DNA of 64,000 bases from Microvirga sp. 17 mud 1-3 (GTDB lineage: Bacteria; Pseudomonadota; Alphaproteobacteria; Rhizobiales; Beijerinckiaceae). Numbering within the stretch: the stretch's first letter is position 1; the number at the start of each line of letters is the position of its first letter. Position numbers and translations under genes: made by a program. The DNA is taken from contig NZ_CP029481.1 of NCBI RefSeq assembly GCF_003151255.1, positions 372,001-436,000 on the forward strand, in the 5' to 3' direction. The notes below the pieces were generated by a model, which ran no database searches, was not told the DNA's origin, and was given only the letters and a program-made list of their open reading frames with translations. Positions 38,175 through 48,904 of this stretch are shown piece after piece.

Positions 38175-38930
38175 TCAAGAGCGTCCGCCGTCCACCGACA
38201 GGATTTGTCCGGAGATCCACCCGGCCGCGTCGGAGGCCAGGAACATCACCGTCTCGGCGATGTCCTGCGGCCGTCCGAGACGGCGGGTGTGGATGCCCTC
38301 CACCAGGCGCGCCTGGCCTTCCGGGCCGTAGCTCTCCCATTGCCGCTGGGTCGCAGGGTTGGAGAGGACGAAGCCGGGCGCGACGCTGTTCACCGTGATG
38401 CCGAAGGGGCCGAGCTCGAAGCTCAGCTGCTTCGTCAGGCCCACGAGCGCGTGTTTCGCGGCCGTGTAGCCCTGGATCCCGGTCAGGCTGGGGCGCAGGC
38501 CCGCTCCCGACGAGATGTTGACGATGCGCCCGAACCCGCCGCGCTTCATGTGCGGCGCCACCCCCTGCGAGCACCAGAAGGCCCCATGCACATTGGCCTC
38601 GAAGAGAACCAGCCATTCCGGCTCGCTCACCTCCTCGATGGGCTTCGCCACCTGGCCGCGGACACCGCCCGCGCAATTGACGAGGATGTCGATGCCGCCG
38701 AGCGTCTCGGCCATCTCGGCCATGACGTCGGCGACGGCCGAGCGCTCTGAGAGGTCGAGGACGCGCGTGGCGTTCGCTCCCGCATCCGCCGCAACCTTCA
38801 GGCCCTCCCGGTCGAGGTCGAGCGCCCAGACCTTGGCACCCTCCTGCGCAAAGGATTGCACGATGGCCCGGCCGATGCCCTGGGCGGCGCCGGTGACGAC
38901 GATGCGACGGTCGGTGAAGTCGAGTTTCAT
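38175..38930 (-). CDS. SDR-family NAD(P)-dependent oxidoreductase
   Basis: 251 residues, a classical short-chain dehydrogenase. The cofactor motif is TGAAQGIG (13-20), NCAGG is at about 85-89, and the catalytic residues are Ser140/141, Tyr155 and Lys159 (YTAAK). Asp39 after the second strand favours NAD. The C-terminus ISGQILSVDGG is standard. The start overlaps the preceding reductase gene by 4 bases. The substrate is probably a hydroxy or keto intermediate of the operon's pathway. Confidence 0.9.
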   Translation of the reverse strand: MKLDFTDRRIVVTGAAQGIGRAIVQSFAQEGAKVWALDLDREGLKVAADAGANATRVLDLSERSAVADVMAEMAETLGGIDILVNCAGGVRGQVAKPIEEVSEPEWLVLFEANVHGAFWCSQGVAPHMKRGGFGRIVNISSGAGLRPSLTGIQGYTAAKHALVGLTKQLSFELGPFGITVNSVAPGFVLSNPATQRQWESYGPEGQARLVEGIHTRRLGRPQDIAETVMFLASDAAGWISGQILSVDGGRS

Positions 38931-39943
38931 GCTTCCAACAATTGGTCGAGAGTGGCCCAGGATTGCTCGCGACGGTTCTCCTCGATGTCGTGGATCAGCG
39001 TGACGAGCTTGTCGATGGTCGGCGTCGCGATGCCGGCTTCCCTGCCGAGCTGCGAGATGATGGCGATCTGCGCATCCACCTCGGTCTTGCGCTTGCGCAC
39101 GGCCAGATCCCGCCAGATCCCCGAATGGGTCTTGGCGGTGTGCCGGTTGAACTCCGCCATGGCGGCGACGGAGCGGCGCGCCGCAGTCTCGTCCGCGCCG
39201 GGCATGAAGGCGGCCGGATCGAACCCGTTGAAGCCGAGCGGCGACACGCCGCGCGCCAGCGCCACAGCCATCACTTCACGGCCGAGGCGGTCGAAGACCG
39301 GAAAGTGCTTCTCGGATGCGAGGTTCTCGGACATGGAGGCCGGCGTGAGCGCGGTGGCGAAGAGCATGGCGCCGTAGCCGAGCTTGCCCCACAGATAACC
39401 CCAGATGTTGTCCGTGAGCACGGCATTCGGCTCGAGGATCGACAGGAGCCGATGGTAGTCCTGCGTCCGCGGCGTCGTGCTGCCGTCGATCTCGCCGACC
39501 GCGACCGTCGCGCGATTGCCGAACAGGATGCGCCCCGGCTCCAGCCAGTCCGCGCCGAAATTCACGAAGCAGCCGACCGTGCGCTCGGGACCGATCTCCT
39601 CGGCGATGACAAGCTCGTTGAGCCCATTCTGTGCCGACAGCACCGAGCCGTCCGGCGCCAGGTGAGGCATGAGGGCGCGCACGGCATCCCGGGTATGGTG
39701 CGCCTTCACGGCCAGGATGATGCGCTTGAACTGCCCCGTGACGGTATCCGGCGTCACGGCCTTCACGGCCTGCCGGAACGTCTCGACCGGTCCCTCGATG
39801 GACAGGCCGTCGCGGTTCATCGCCTCGACATGGGGCGCCACGATGTCGACGAGGAGCACGTCCTCGCCCGCACGGGCGAGATAGGCGCCGAGGGTGCCGC
39901 CGATGGCGCCGGCCCCCCAGATCAGAATCGTATCGGAGCTCAT
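38927..39943 (-). CDS. Ketopantoate-reductase (ApbA/PanE)-family protein, altered active site
   Basis: 338 residues. The N-terminal NADP-binding start is ILIWGAGAIGGTLGAYLA, and the C-terminal helical domain is of ApbA_C type. In E. coli PanE the active-site stretch reads KLAVNCVINPLTA; here it is KLGYGAMLFATALT. The lysine is kept, but the two asparagines that contact ketopantoate are replaced. The enzyme probably reduces a different 2-oxo compound. It overlaps its neighbours on both sides (TAATG and ATGA), so it is fully within the creatininase operon. Confidence 0.85.
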   Translation of the reverse strand: MSSDTILIWGAGAIGGTLGAYLARAGEDVLLVDIVAPHVEAMNRDGLSIEGPVETFRQAVKAVTPDTVTGQFKRIILAVKAHHTRDAVRALMPHLAPDGSVLSAQNGLNELVIAEEIGPERTVGCFVNFGADWLEPGRILFGNRATVAVGEIDGSTTPRTQDYHRLLSILEPNAVLTDNIWGYLWGKLGYGAMLFATALTPASMSENLASEKHFPVFDRLGREVMAVALARGVSPLGFNGFDPAAFMPGADETAARRSVAAMAEFNRHTAKTHSGIWRDLAVRKRKTEVDAQIAIISQLGREAGIATPTIDKLVTLIHDIEENRREQSWATLDQLLEA

Positions 39944-40638
39944 TACCAGGTCTCGATCAGTGCACGGGTTTCGGCGATGGCGACGGACCAGATGGCATTC
40001 ATGTCCTCGTCGGAGCGCTGATAGCGCCCGCCGAAATTGCCGTCGCCCAGGATCTCGCGGACGCCCTCGGGCCCGAAGGTGCGCATCCGCTCGAGGTCCG
40101 CCATCGGCTTCTGGTGGTCGGGCTGGACGATGCCTTCAAGCCGCGTCCACGGGAAGTTTTCCATCCAGGAGGCATGAGACGCGACCGGATCGATCGCCTT
40201 GACCTTCTCGAAGGTCTTGGGAGCGTTCCACCAGTTGTGGAAGCGCACGCGGCAATCCAGATTCTGGTTCATCCACTCGATGCAGGCGGTCTGGCCCGGG
40301 CTGTTGCCGCCATGGCCGTTGACGAACAGGATGCGACGGAAGCCCGTGCGGCGCAGGGAATCGAGAATGTCGGTGATCAGCCGGAGATAGGTTTCGGCCT
40401 TCAGCGAAACCGTGCCTGGATAGGCCATGAAATAGGGTGTGATGCCGTAAGCCTGCACGGGAAAGACCGGCACGCCGAGAGGCTCCGCGGCCTCCAGGGC
40501 CACGCGCTCGGCCAGGATGCTGTCGACGGACAGGCTCAGATAAGCATGCTGCTCGGTACAGCCGAGCGGAACCACGGCGCGGTCGTCCGTCTTCAGGTAT
40601 TCTTCGACCTGAAGCCAGTTCATCTCGCAAATTTTCAT
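39943..40638 (-). CDS. Creatininase-family amidohydrolase
   Basis: 231 residues. The family opens cyclic amides (creatinine) or formamides with two metal ions. The metal motif is PLGCTEQHAYLSLSVDS (Glu29, His31, Asp39), followed by FVNGHGGNSPGQ and HASWMENF. Creatininase itself is about 260 residues; this shorter form is common in catabolic clusters of unknown substrate. It is the first enzyme gene after the GntR regulator, which it overlaps by 4 bases. Confidence 0.88.
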   Translation of the reverse strand: MKICEMNWLQVEEYLKTDDRAVVPLGCTEQHAYLSLSVDSILAERVALEAAEPLGVPVFPVQAYGITPYFMAYPGTVSLKAETYLRLITDILDSLRRTGFRRILFVNGHGGNSPGQTACIEWMNQNLDCRVRFHNWWNAPKTFEKVKAIDPVASHASWMENFPWTRLEGIVQPDHQKPMADLERMRTFGPEGVREILGDGNFGGRYQRSDEDMNAIWSVAIAETRALIETW

Positions 40639-41702
40639 TCAATCTCTTCCTTTGTCGCAAGGGGGGCCGAACGCAGGCGTTCGATTTCGGGGACCAGAAC
40701 CTGCCGCACTGCGTGGGGATCGGGCACGTAGCGGAATTCGATGGCCTGGCGGCCCGCCGGCAGATCCTTCAGGAGCGGCTCGGCGCCACTGGCATAAACG
40801 AGAACATCGAGGGATTGCAGGAACTCGGTCAGGTCCGGATCTGTGATGAGGCGAACCTCCACATCCGAGACATGCGGCGTGAAGCGCAGCACGCCGGGCC
40901 TCATGAACGCCATGAATTCGGGAAAGATCGACACGACGCCGATGCGGGCCATGGGATCGATCACGGCGAGCTGCGCCCGCGTTTCCTCGGCGGGAATGAA
41001 GTTCAGATTGACGATCGGCGTGCCGGGCGGAATCAGGCTTTCCACGTCGCTCCGGCGATGCGGAAATGTCGCGCAGAGGTCGCAAGGTTGCGGCAGCGGC
41101 TTTCCGGCCTGCAGGGCCGAGAGGGTCGTGACCGCGATGGAATCGTTGGGTCCCAGATACTCGCGGATCCGGTCCGCATATTGCTGCGTCGTGTCGAGGA
41201 AATGTCCGACGATGACGAGATGCATCGGGCGGGACGGGGATCGCCCCCGGGCCGCGCGCGCATTCACGAGCGAGGAGACGACGGTCGGCGACAGGCCCAT
41301 TTCCTCCGCCTCGTTGAACAGCGCGTCGATCCGGCGCTGGATCTTGCGCATGGAGGTGGAGCGCAGGCCGTCGCGGGTGTGTCCATCGTTCACATAGGTG
41401 CCGGCGCCCGGCTTCGCCTTGATCAGTCCCGACTTGCGAAGATCCTGATAGACCGTCGCCACGGTCATCGGCGCGATCCCGGCCCGCTCCGCCAGTTCCC
41501 GGACGGAGGGGAGCTTCTGACCCGGAACGAGCTCTCCGAACCCGATGCCGAATTCGATCAAGCCCCGGAGCTGGACGCCGAGCGGCACCGGCAGCGTCCG
41601 GTCGAGAGTGGCCGCGAGATTGGCCAGGATACGCTCCTGGGCGTCTTGTTCTATCTGGCTGGTACGGTCGCCCAACGCAACATTGGAACTATTCTTATTC
41701 AT
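40635..41702 (-). CDS. GntR-family regulator with periplasmic-binding-like sensor domain
   Basis: 355 residues. A GntR winged helix is at about 35-105 (LPSVRELAERAGIAPMTVATVYQDL). The rest (about 150-345) looks like a two-lobed ligand-binding domain, not a transaminase or FCD domain. It is the first gene of the catabolic operon and is divergent from the peptide-type ABC operon, so it probably controls both in response to the substrate. In the 103-base gap, CTAGGTTCTAG (41705-41715) is a short inverted repeat that could be part of its operator. Confidence 0.85.
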   Translation of the reverse strand: MNKNSSNVALGDRTSQIEQDAQERILANLAATLDRTLPVPLGVQLRGLIEFGIGFGELVPGQKLPSVRELAERAGIAPMTVATVYQDLRKSGLIKAKPGAGTYVNDGHTRDGLRSTSMRKIQRRIDALFNEAEEMGLSPTVVSSLVNARAARGRSPSRPMHLVIVGHFLDTTQQYADRIREYLGPNDSIAVTTLSALQAGKPLPQPCDLCATFPHRRSDVESLIPPGTPIVNLNFIPAEETRAQLAVIDPMARIGVVSIFPEFMAFMRPGVLRFTPHVSDVEVRLITDPDLTEFLQSLDVLVYASGAEPLLKDLPAGRQAIEFRYVPDPHAVRQVLVPEIERLRSAPLATKEEIE

Positions 41703-41805
41703 ATCTAGGTTCTAGTTGACTTGGGGCAGGAAGGCGACCTACCGTTATATTCGACAAGTACACATTGGACGCAAAGTCTGGTTCTTAGCAAGAGGGGGAC
41801 TTCAG

Positions 41806-43386
41806 GTGAAACTTAATTTCAAGCTTGGCGGTGCGCTTGCCGCAGCGCTTCTGGCCGGAACTGTGCTGAGCGGCGCAGCTTCCGCGCAGACGCTCACGAT
41901 GGGTCTGCGCGCCGGGCCCGACTCCATCGACCCGCATTGGTCGACCCTGGGCAGCCAGGCCGAAGCCCTGCGCCACATCTTCGATACGCTCGTGATGGCG
42001 GACGAGAACCTGCAGCTGAAGCCGGGTCTTGCTACGTCCTGGAAGCCCGTCGACGACACGACCTGGGAATTCAAGATCCGCGAGGGCGTGAAATTCCACG
42101 ACGGGTCCGAGCTCACAGCCGAGGACGTGAAGTTCTCCATCGACCGCATCCCCGTGGTGACCGGTCCGATGAGCATGACGATCTACACTAAGCAGGTGAA
42201 GGAGACGAAGGTCGTCGACAAGAACACCCTGCACGTCATCACCAAGGCCCCGGCCCCGACCCTGCCGAACGACTTCATCCGCCTCTTCGTGGTGTCGAAG
42301 TCCGTTGGCATGGATGCTCGCAACGAGCAGTTCAACTCCGGCAAGGCCGCCATCGGCACGGGCCCGTACAAGTTCGTCTCCTGGGAGCCGAAGGGCGACC
42401 TGGTGCTCGAGCGCTTCGACGGCTACTGGGGTGAGAAGCCCCATTGGCAGAAGGTGATCCGCAAGGAGATCCCGAACGATCCGGCCCGCATGGCGGCGCT
42501 CAAGTCCGGCCAGGTGGACCTCGTCAACTACGTCCCGGCGACGGACTACGCGTCCATGCAGAAGGACAAGTCGGTCGACACCTTCGTGGCCGACACCGTC
42601 TACTACTTCAACCTTACGCCGAACGTGAAGGAAACCCTGCCGAAGCCCGTGAAGGTCGACGGCAAGGAAATCGCCGCGAACCCGCTGCGCGATCCCAAGG
42701 TGCGCGAGGCGCTCGATCTCGCCATCGACCGCAAGACCCTGGTGCGCGTCGTTCTGGAAGGCCTCGGCAAGCCGGCCAACCAGCTGATGCCGACCAGCTT
42801 CTTCGGCGGCAACAAGAACCTGCCCGAGCGTCCCTACAACGTCGCCAAGGCTAAGGAACTGCTCGCAGCGGCCGGCTATCCCAAGGGCTTCGAGATCGAC
42901 TTCTTCTGCACAAACAACCGCCTGCCGGGTGACGGCGCCGTCTGCGAAGCGCTGTCCCAGATGTGGGCCCGCGCGGGCCTGAAGGTGAACGCCAACGCCC
43001 TCAACGGCACGGTGTTCTTCCCGGCGCAGCAGAAGGGCGAGTTCCCCCTGTGGATGAGCGGATGGGGCACCCTGACGGGCGAGGCGAGCTACACCTACGG
43101 CTCGCTGGTGCACACCGCGGATCCGAAGACGGGTCTCGGCGCGTTCAACAAGCAGGGTTACTCCAACCCTGAGGTCGACGCTCTCCTCCAAGAGGGTGCG
43201 CGCACCATGGACGACACCAAGCGCCGTGCGCTGTTCGAGAAGGTGACGGAGGTCTCCATGAACGACCGCGCCTTGATCCCCACCGTGCAGCTCCAGACCG
43301 TCTGGGCCGCGAAGAAGGGCACGATGGTCATTCCGCCCCGTGTCGACCAGGAGACGCTCGCTTACGAGATCAAGCCGAAGAGCTGA
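41806..43386 (+). CDS. ABC transporter substrate-binding protein, family 5 (dipeptide/oligopeptide type)
   Basis: 526 residues with a clear signal peptide (about 1-28, cut near GAASAQ). The mature protein is a DppA/OppA-type binding protein (LRAGPDSIDPHWSTLGSQAEALRHIFDTL, REGVKFHDGSELTAEDV). The GTG at 41806 has AGAGGGGGA about 8 bases upstream. It is the first gene of a binding protein-permease-permease-ATPase-ATPase operon divergent from the GntR catabolic operon. The ligand is unknown; a peptide or amide fits the enzymes next door. Confidence 0.92.
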   Translation: MKLNFKLGGALAAALLAGTVLSGAASAQTLTMGLRAGPDSIDPHWSTLGSQAEALRHIFDTLVMADENLQLKPGLATSWKPVDDTTWEFKIREGVKFHDGSELTAEDVKFSIDRIPVVTGPMSMTIYTKQVKETKVVDKNTLHVITKAPAPTLPNDFIRLFVVSKSVGMDARNEQFNSGKAAIGTGPYKFVSWEPKGDLVLERFDGYWGEKPHWQKVIRKEIPNDPARMAALKSGQVDLVNYVPATDYASMQKDKSVDTFVADTVYYFNLTPNVKETLPKPVKVDGKEIAANPLRDPKVREALDLAIDRKTLVRVVLEGLGKPANQLMPTSFFGGNKNLPERPYNVAKAKELLAAAGYPKGFEIDFFCTNNRLPGDGAVCEALSQMWARAGLKVNANALNGTVFFPAQQKGEFPLWMSGWGTLTGEASYTYGSLVHTADPKTGLGAFNKQGYSNPEVDALLQEGARTMDDTKRRALFEKVTEVSMNDRALIPTVQLQTVWAAKKGTMVIPPRVDQETLAYEIKPKS

Positions 43387-43398
43387 TCTCACAGCGTT

Positions 43399-43420
43399 CC
43401 GGCCGGGCAAGCCCGGCCGG
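43399..43420 (+). other. Hairpin between binding-protein and permease genes
   Basis: CCGGCCGGGC (43399-43408) and GCCCGGCCGG (43411-43420) are perfect complements with a two-base gap, just after the binding-protein stop and within a 132-base spacer. This is the usual place for a structure that protects the binding-protein mRNA and lowers permease expression. There is no T-run. Confidence 0.6.
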
Positions 43421-43518
43421 CTCACCTTCTGGAGCGGCTTCGGGGTGCTGAGGCCGCTTCGCTTTTCAGGTCACGGAACGATTTCCAGTATCCTCTTCCA
43501 ACCCATGCACGAGCAAGC

Positions 43519-44493
43519 ATGATCGGTTTTCTCATCCAGCGTATTCTGCAGGCGCTCCTGGTCGTCGTCGCCATGTCGATCATCGTGTTCCTCGGCGTCT
43601 ATGCCATCGGGAACCCCATCGACGTGATGATCGACCCGGCGTCCGACCAGGCCCTGCGCGAGGCATTGATCCAGCGCTACGGCCTCGATCTGCCGCTGTA
43701 CCAGCAATACTTCGTGTTCATGAACAACATGCTCCACGGGGATCTGGGCGAGTCCTTCATCTACCGGCTGCCGGTGCTCGGCCTGATCTTCTCGCGCTTT
43801 CCGGCGACCCTGGAGCTGGCGCTGACCGCGGTGCTGATCGCCACCTGCCTGGGCATCCCCCTAGGGCTCTGGGCCGGCTACAAACCCGATGCGCTCTCGT
43901 CCAAGGCGATCATGGCCTTCTCGGTGCTGGGCTTCAGCGTTCCGACCTTCTGGGTCGGGCTCCTGCTGATCATGACCTTCGCGGTCGAGCTCGGATGGCT
44001 GCCCTCGGGCGGCCGCGGGCCGACGACCGAAATCCTGGGCATGAACCTCTCGGTCACCTCCCTCGAGGGGCTGAGCTACATCATCCTTCCGGCCCTCAAC
44101 CTGGCGCTGTTCAAGCTCGGGCTCCTCATCCGTCTCACCCGCGCGGGCACCGCAGAGGTCATGAGCTCGGACTATGTGCGCTTCGCCCGGGCTCAAGGAC
44201 TGTCCGAGGGCAAGGTCGTCGGGCTGCACGTTCTCAAGAACATCTCGATCCCCATCGTGACGGTCTTCGGCCTCGAGCTCGGCTCCACGCTCGCCTTCGC
44301 GGTCGTCACCGAGACGGTGTTCAACTGGCCCGGCATGGGCAAGCTCATCATCGATTCCATTACGGTGCTCGATCGTCCCGTGATGGTCGCCTACCTCATC
44401 CTCGTGGTGTTCATGTTCGTCCTGATCAACCTCGTCGTCGATCTCATCTACGGACAGCTCGATCCCCGCATTCGCGTGAAGGCTTCCTCATGA
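43519..44493 (+). CDS. Peptide-type ABC transporter permease (DppB-like)
   Basis: 324 residues with six membrane helices. The extracytoplasmic segment after helix 1 has the DppB pattern ALREALIQRYGLDLPLYQQY. The ATPase-contact loop is YVRFARAQGLSEGKVVGLHVLKNISIP, and the end is IYGQLDPRIRVK. The stop overlaps the next start (ATGA). Confidence 0.93.
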   Translation: MIGFLIQRILQALLVVVAMSIIVFLGVYAIGNPIDVMIDPASDQALREALIQRYGLDLPLYQQYFVFMNNMLHGDLGESFIYRLPVLGLIFSRFPATLELALTAVLIATCLGIPLGLWAGYKPDALSSKAIMAFSVLGFSVPTFWVGLLLIMTFAVELGWLPSGGRGPTTEILGMNLSVTSLEGLSYIILPALNLALFKLGLLIRLTRAGTAEVMSSDYVRFARAQGLSEGKVVGLHVLKNISIPIVTVFGLELGSTLAFAVVTETVFNWPGMGKLIIDSITVLDRPVMVAYLILVVFMFVLINLVVDLIYGQLDPRIRVKASS

Positions 44494-45379
44494 GCGCTCC
44501 CGTCGAAACACGCTGGGGCCGGCTTTCCAACTTCTGGTCGGACTTCCGGCAGAGCCCGGTCGCGGTGGCGGCGCTCATCGTCATCGTGTCGGTCGTGCTC
44601 ATGGCCGTTCTGGCGCCTCTCGTGGCGCCGCAGAACCCCTATAACCAGGAGACGCTCGACCTGTTCGATGCGCGGCTGGAGCCTGGAGAGATCGGGTCCG
44701 GCGGCTATGTCCACTGGCTCGGCACGGATGCGGCCGGGCGCGACGTGTACTCGGCCATCCTCTATGGCCTGCGCACCAGTCTCATCGTCGGCGTATTGGC
44801 CGGTGCCTTCGCGCTGGTGCTGGGCGCCACAGTAGGGCTTCTGGCCGCCTATTACGGTGGTCGCGTCGAAGCGCTCATCATGCGCGTCATCGACCTGCAG
44901 CTCTCGCTCCCGGCCATTCTCCTCGCCCTCGTGCTGGTGGCGATGCTGGGGCAGGGGCTTCCACAGCTCGTGGCCGCCCTGGTGGCGGCGCAATATGCCT
45001 ATTTCGCGCGCACCACTCATGGCGCCGCGAGTGCCGAGCGGCGCAAGGACTATATTGAGGCCGCCCTCTCGACGCCGATCCCGGCCCGGCAGGTCCTGTT
45101 CCGACACCTGCTCCCCAACGCCCTGCCGCCGCTGATCGTGGTGGCGACCGTGCAGGTGGCCAATTCCATCGCGCTCGAGGCGACCCTGTCGTTCCTCGGC
45201 CTCGGCCTGCCGATCACCCAGCCTTCCCTCGGCTCCCTGATTTCCAACGGCTTCCAGTTCCTGCTCTCGGGCCGCTACTGGATCTCGATCTATCCGGGCA
45301 TCGCCCTGATGCTGACCGTGGTGGCGATCAACCTGGTGGGGGATCAGGTCCGTAACGTTCTGAATCCGAGGCGCAGCCG

Positions 45380-45383
<4 letters not shown>
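44490..45383 (+). CDS. Peptide-type ABC transporter permease (DppC-like)
   Basis: 297 residues. It has the N-terminal cytoplasmic segment and first helix of DppC-type permeases, the motif HWLGTDAAGRDVYSAILYGLRTSL, and the contact loop KDYIEAALSTPIPARQVLFRHLLPN. The start ATG at 44490 overlaps the DppB-like stop, and the stop overlaps the first ATPase start (ATGA). Confidence 0.93.
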
Positions 45384-46399
<1,016 letters not shown>

Positions 46400-47374
46400 A
46401 GCAGCCGAGCCTCGGCGAGCGCATCGCGGGCGCCCTCGGTGCCGGCCGCGGGACCGAGGTCGTGCGGGCGGTGAATGATGTCAGCCTGTCCGTGCGCAAG
46501 GGCGAAGTGATCGGCCTCGTGGGTGAGTCAGGCTGCGGGAAGTCCACCCTCGGGCGGATCATCGCCGGCATCTATGCGCCCAGCGACGGCAAGGTGCTGT
46601 TCGACGACAAGCCCGTCGCCAAGCAGCAGGGACGCCGGACCAGCAAGCTGACGACGCGCATCCAGATGGTGCATCAGGACCCCTTCGCCAGCCTCAACCC
46701 GCGCATGCGCATCGGTGACACGGTAGCTGAGGGTCCCGTGGCCCATCGCATCGTGAAGGGGCGCGACGCGGATTCGTACGTGGCGGATCTCCTGGGGCGC
46801 GTCGGTCTCGACCCGAGCTATCGCCGGCGGTTTCCGCACCAGTTCTCGGGCGGTCAGCGCCAGCGCATCGCCATTGCTCGTGCATTGGCCATGAAGCCGG
46901 AGCTGCTCGTCCTCGACGAGCCCGTCGCGTCGCTTGACGTGTCGATCCAGGCGCAGGTGCTCAACCTGTTCATGGACCTGCGGCAGGATCTCGACCTGAC
47001 GGCGATCTTCATCAGCCACGATCTCGGCGTCGTGCGCCATGTCTCCGAGCGCGTCGCGATCATGTATCTCGGCCGGATCGTCGAGCTTGCTCCCACATCG
47101 GAGCTCTATGCTTCGCCGAACCATCCCTACACGAAGGCGCTCTTCGAGAGCGTTCCGCGTGTCGGCGTCGGACGCAAGAGCTTCCATCCTATCGCGGGCG
47201 AGATCCCGTCCCCGCTCAACCCGCCGAGCGGGTGCCATTTCCATCCGCGCTGCCCCCTGGCCGGGCCGCGCTGCAAGACCGAGGCACCGGCGCTCGCCGC
47301 CATCGGCCCCGGTCGCTTCTCGGCCTGTCACCTCAATACCGGCGGAACCGCCTGAACCTGCAACGCGTGATCCC

Positions 47375-48898
47375 ATGACCCGTGACGCCTCCCTCGCTGC
47401 GCTCGACGAGCGCATTGCCGCTGTCAATGACGTTCTGAACGCCGCCTCCGTGCTCACCTGGGATTCGCGCACCATGATGCCTTCGGGCGGGGCCGAAACC
47501 CGTGGGCACCAAATCGCGACGCTGACACGCCTCGCCCGCGATCTTCTGCTTGCGCCCGAGACCGCGCAGGCCCTCGAGGCGGCCGAGAAGGCCGTCGAAA
47601 GCCTGCCAGAGGATTCCCCCGAGCGGCGCAAGGTGGCGCAGACGCGCCATGCCGTGACTCATCACGGCCGCGTGCCCGCATCCCTGATTCAGGAGCGCGC
47701 GGCCCTGCGCACTGTCGCCCAGGCGGCGTGGATCGAGGCCCGGGCCAAGAGCGACTTCTCGATCTTCGCGCCGTATCTCGAGAAGACCCTCGGCCTGTCG
47801 CGCGCCTATGCGGATTGCATCGGCTGGAGCGAGCACCCCTACGACGCGATGGTGTCGATCTACGAGCCGGGCGAGACGGCGCGCAGCCTGAAGGCCCTGT
47901 TCGCCACGCTCCGCGCCGGCCTTTTGCCGATCCTCGACGCGGCCCGCGCCCGCCCGGCGCCCCGCTCGGACTTCCTGTTCCGGGACTTCCCGGAGGAGGG
48001 ACAGCGGGCCTTCGGCCTGAGCATGGCGCAGAAGCTGGGCTATGACCTCAATCGCGGGCGCCTCGACACGACGGTGCACCCGTTCGAGGTGTCCTTCACG
48101 CGCAACGACGTTCGCATCACCACCCGGTATAACCGCAATTATCTGCCTGCCTCCCTCTTCGGCACGGCGCACGAGACGGGCCACGGCCTCTACGAGCAGG
48201 GCGTCGATCCGTCCTATACGCGTACGACTCTTGCGACGGATCTCGTCGGCCTTTACGCGGTTGGCGGCACGAGCTTCGGGGCGCACGAATCCCAGTCGCG
48301 CCTGTGGGAGAACCATGTGGTGCGCAGCCGGACCTTCTGGCACCTCCACTTCTCGGAACTTCAGAGCCATTTCCCGCAGCAGCTCGGCGACGTGAGCGCT
48401 GAGGAATTCTATCGGTCCGTCACCCGCGTCGAGCCGGGCTTCATCCGGGTCGAGGCGGACGAGCTGACTTACGACTTTCACATCATGCTGCGCGTCGAGA
48501 TCGAGACGGCGCTCATGGACGGCTCGCTCCCGGTGGCCGACCTGCCGGCCGCATGGAACGCCATCATCGCGCGCGATCTCGGCCTGACGGTGCCGAACGA
48601 CGCGAAAGGCGTCCTCCAGGACGTCCATTGGTCCACGGGCTACATGGGCTCGTTCCCCACCTACACCATCGGCAACATCATGGCCGCGCAGCTCATGGAA
48701 AGCCTGCGCCGGAACGATCCGGGTCTCGATACGGCCATCGAGGCCGGCGAGTACACGGGTCTGGCGGAGGCGCTGCGCACGAAGGTGTGGCAGCACGGCC
48801 GCCGCTTCCAGCGCGAGGAACTGCTCGTGCGCGAGACCGGGCGTGGTCTCGATCCGGCGCCTTATCTGGCCTACCTCACGGCGAAATACGCCGCCTGA
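47375..48898 (+). CDS. M32 family zinc carboxypeptidase (Taq type)
   Basis: 507 residues, the normal M32 length. It removes single residues from peptide C-termini. The zinc motif HETGH is at residues 266-270 (GTAHETGHGLYEQG), with the family HPF motif at 235-237 and the later YDFHIMLRVEIE. It follows the ABC operon by 19 bases on the same strand. It is probably cotranscribed, giving a ready peptidase for imported material. The open frame extends upstream into the ATPase gene; ATG 47375 gives the family start. Confidence 0.92.
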   Translation: MTRDASLAALDERIAAVNDVLNAASVLTWDSRTMMPSGGAETRGHQIATLTRLARDLLLAPETAQALEAAEKAVESLPEDSPERRKVAQTRHAVTHHGRVPASLIQERAALRTVAQAAWIEARAKSDFSIFAPYLEKTLGLSRAYADCIGWSEHPYDAMVSIYEPGETARSLKALFATLRAGLLPILDAARARPAPRSDFLFRDFPEEGQRAFGLSMAQKLGYDLNRGRLDTTVHPFEVSFTRNDVRITTRYNRNYLPASLFGTAHETGHGLYEQGVDPSYTRTTLATDLVGLYAVGGTSFGAHESQSRLWENHVVRSRTFWHLHFSELQSHFPQQLGDVSAEEFYRSVTRVEPGFIRVEADELTYDFHIMLRVEIETALMDGSLPVADLPAAWNAIIARDLGLTVPNDAKGVLQDVHWSTGYMGSFPTYTIGNIMAAQLMESLRRNDPGLDTAIEAGEYTGLAEALRTKVWQHGRRFQREELLVRETGRGLDPAPYLAYLTAKYAA

Positions 48899-48904
48899 CC
48901 GGCC

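Noticed and set aside
41716..41752. Sigma-70 promoter TTGACT...TATATT before the peptide-type binding protein
   Set aside because: The spacer would be well over 20 bases; no acceptable pair was found, although a promoter must be in this gap.
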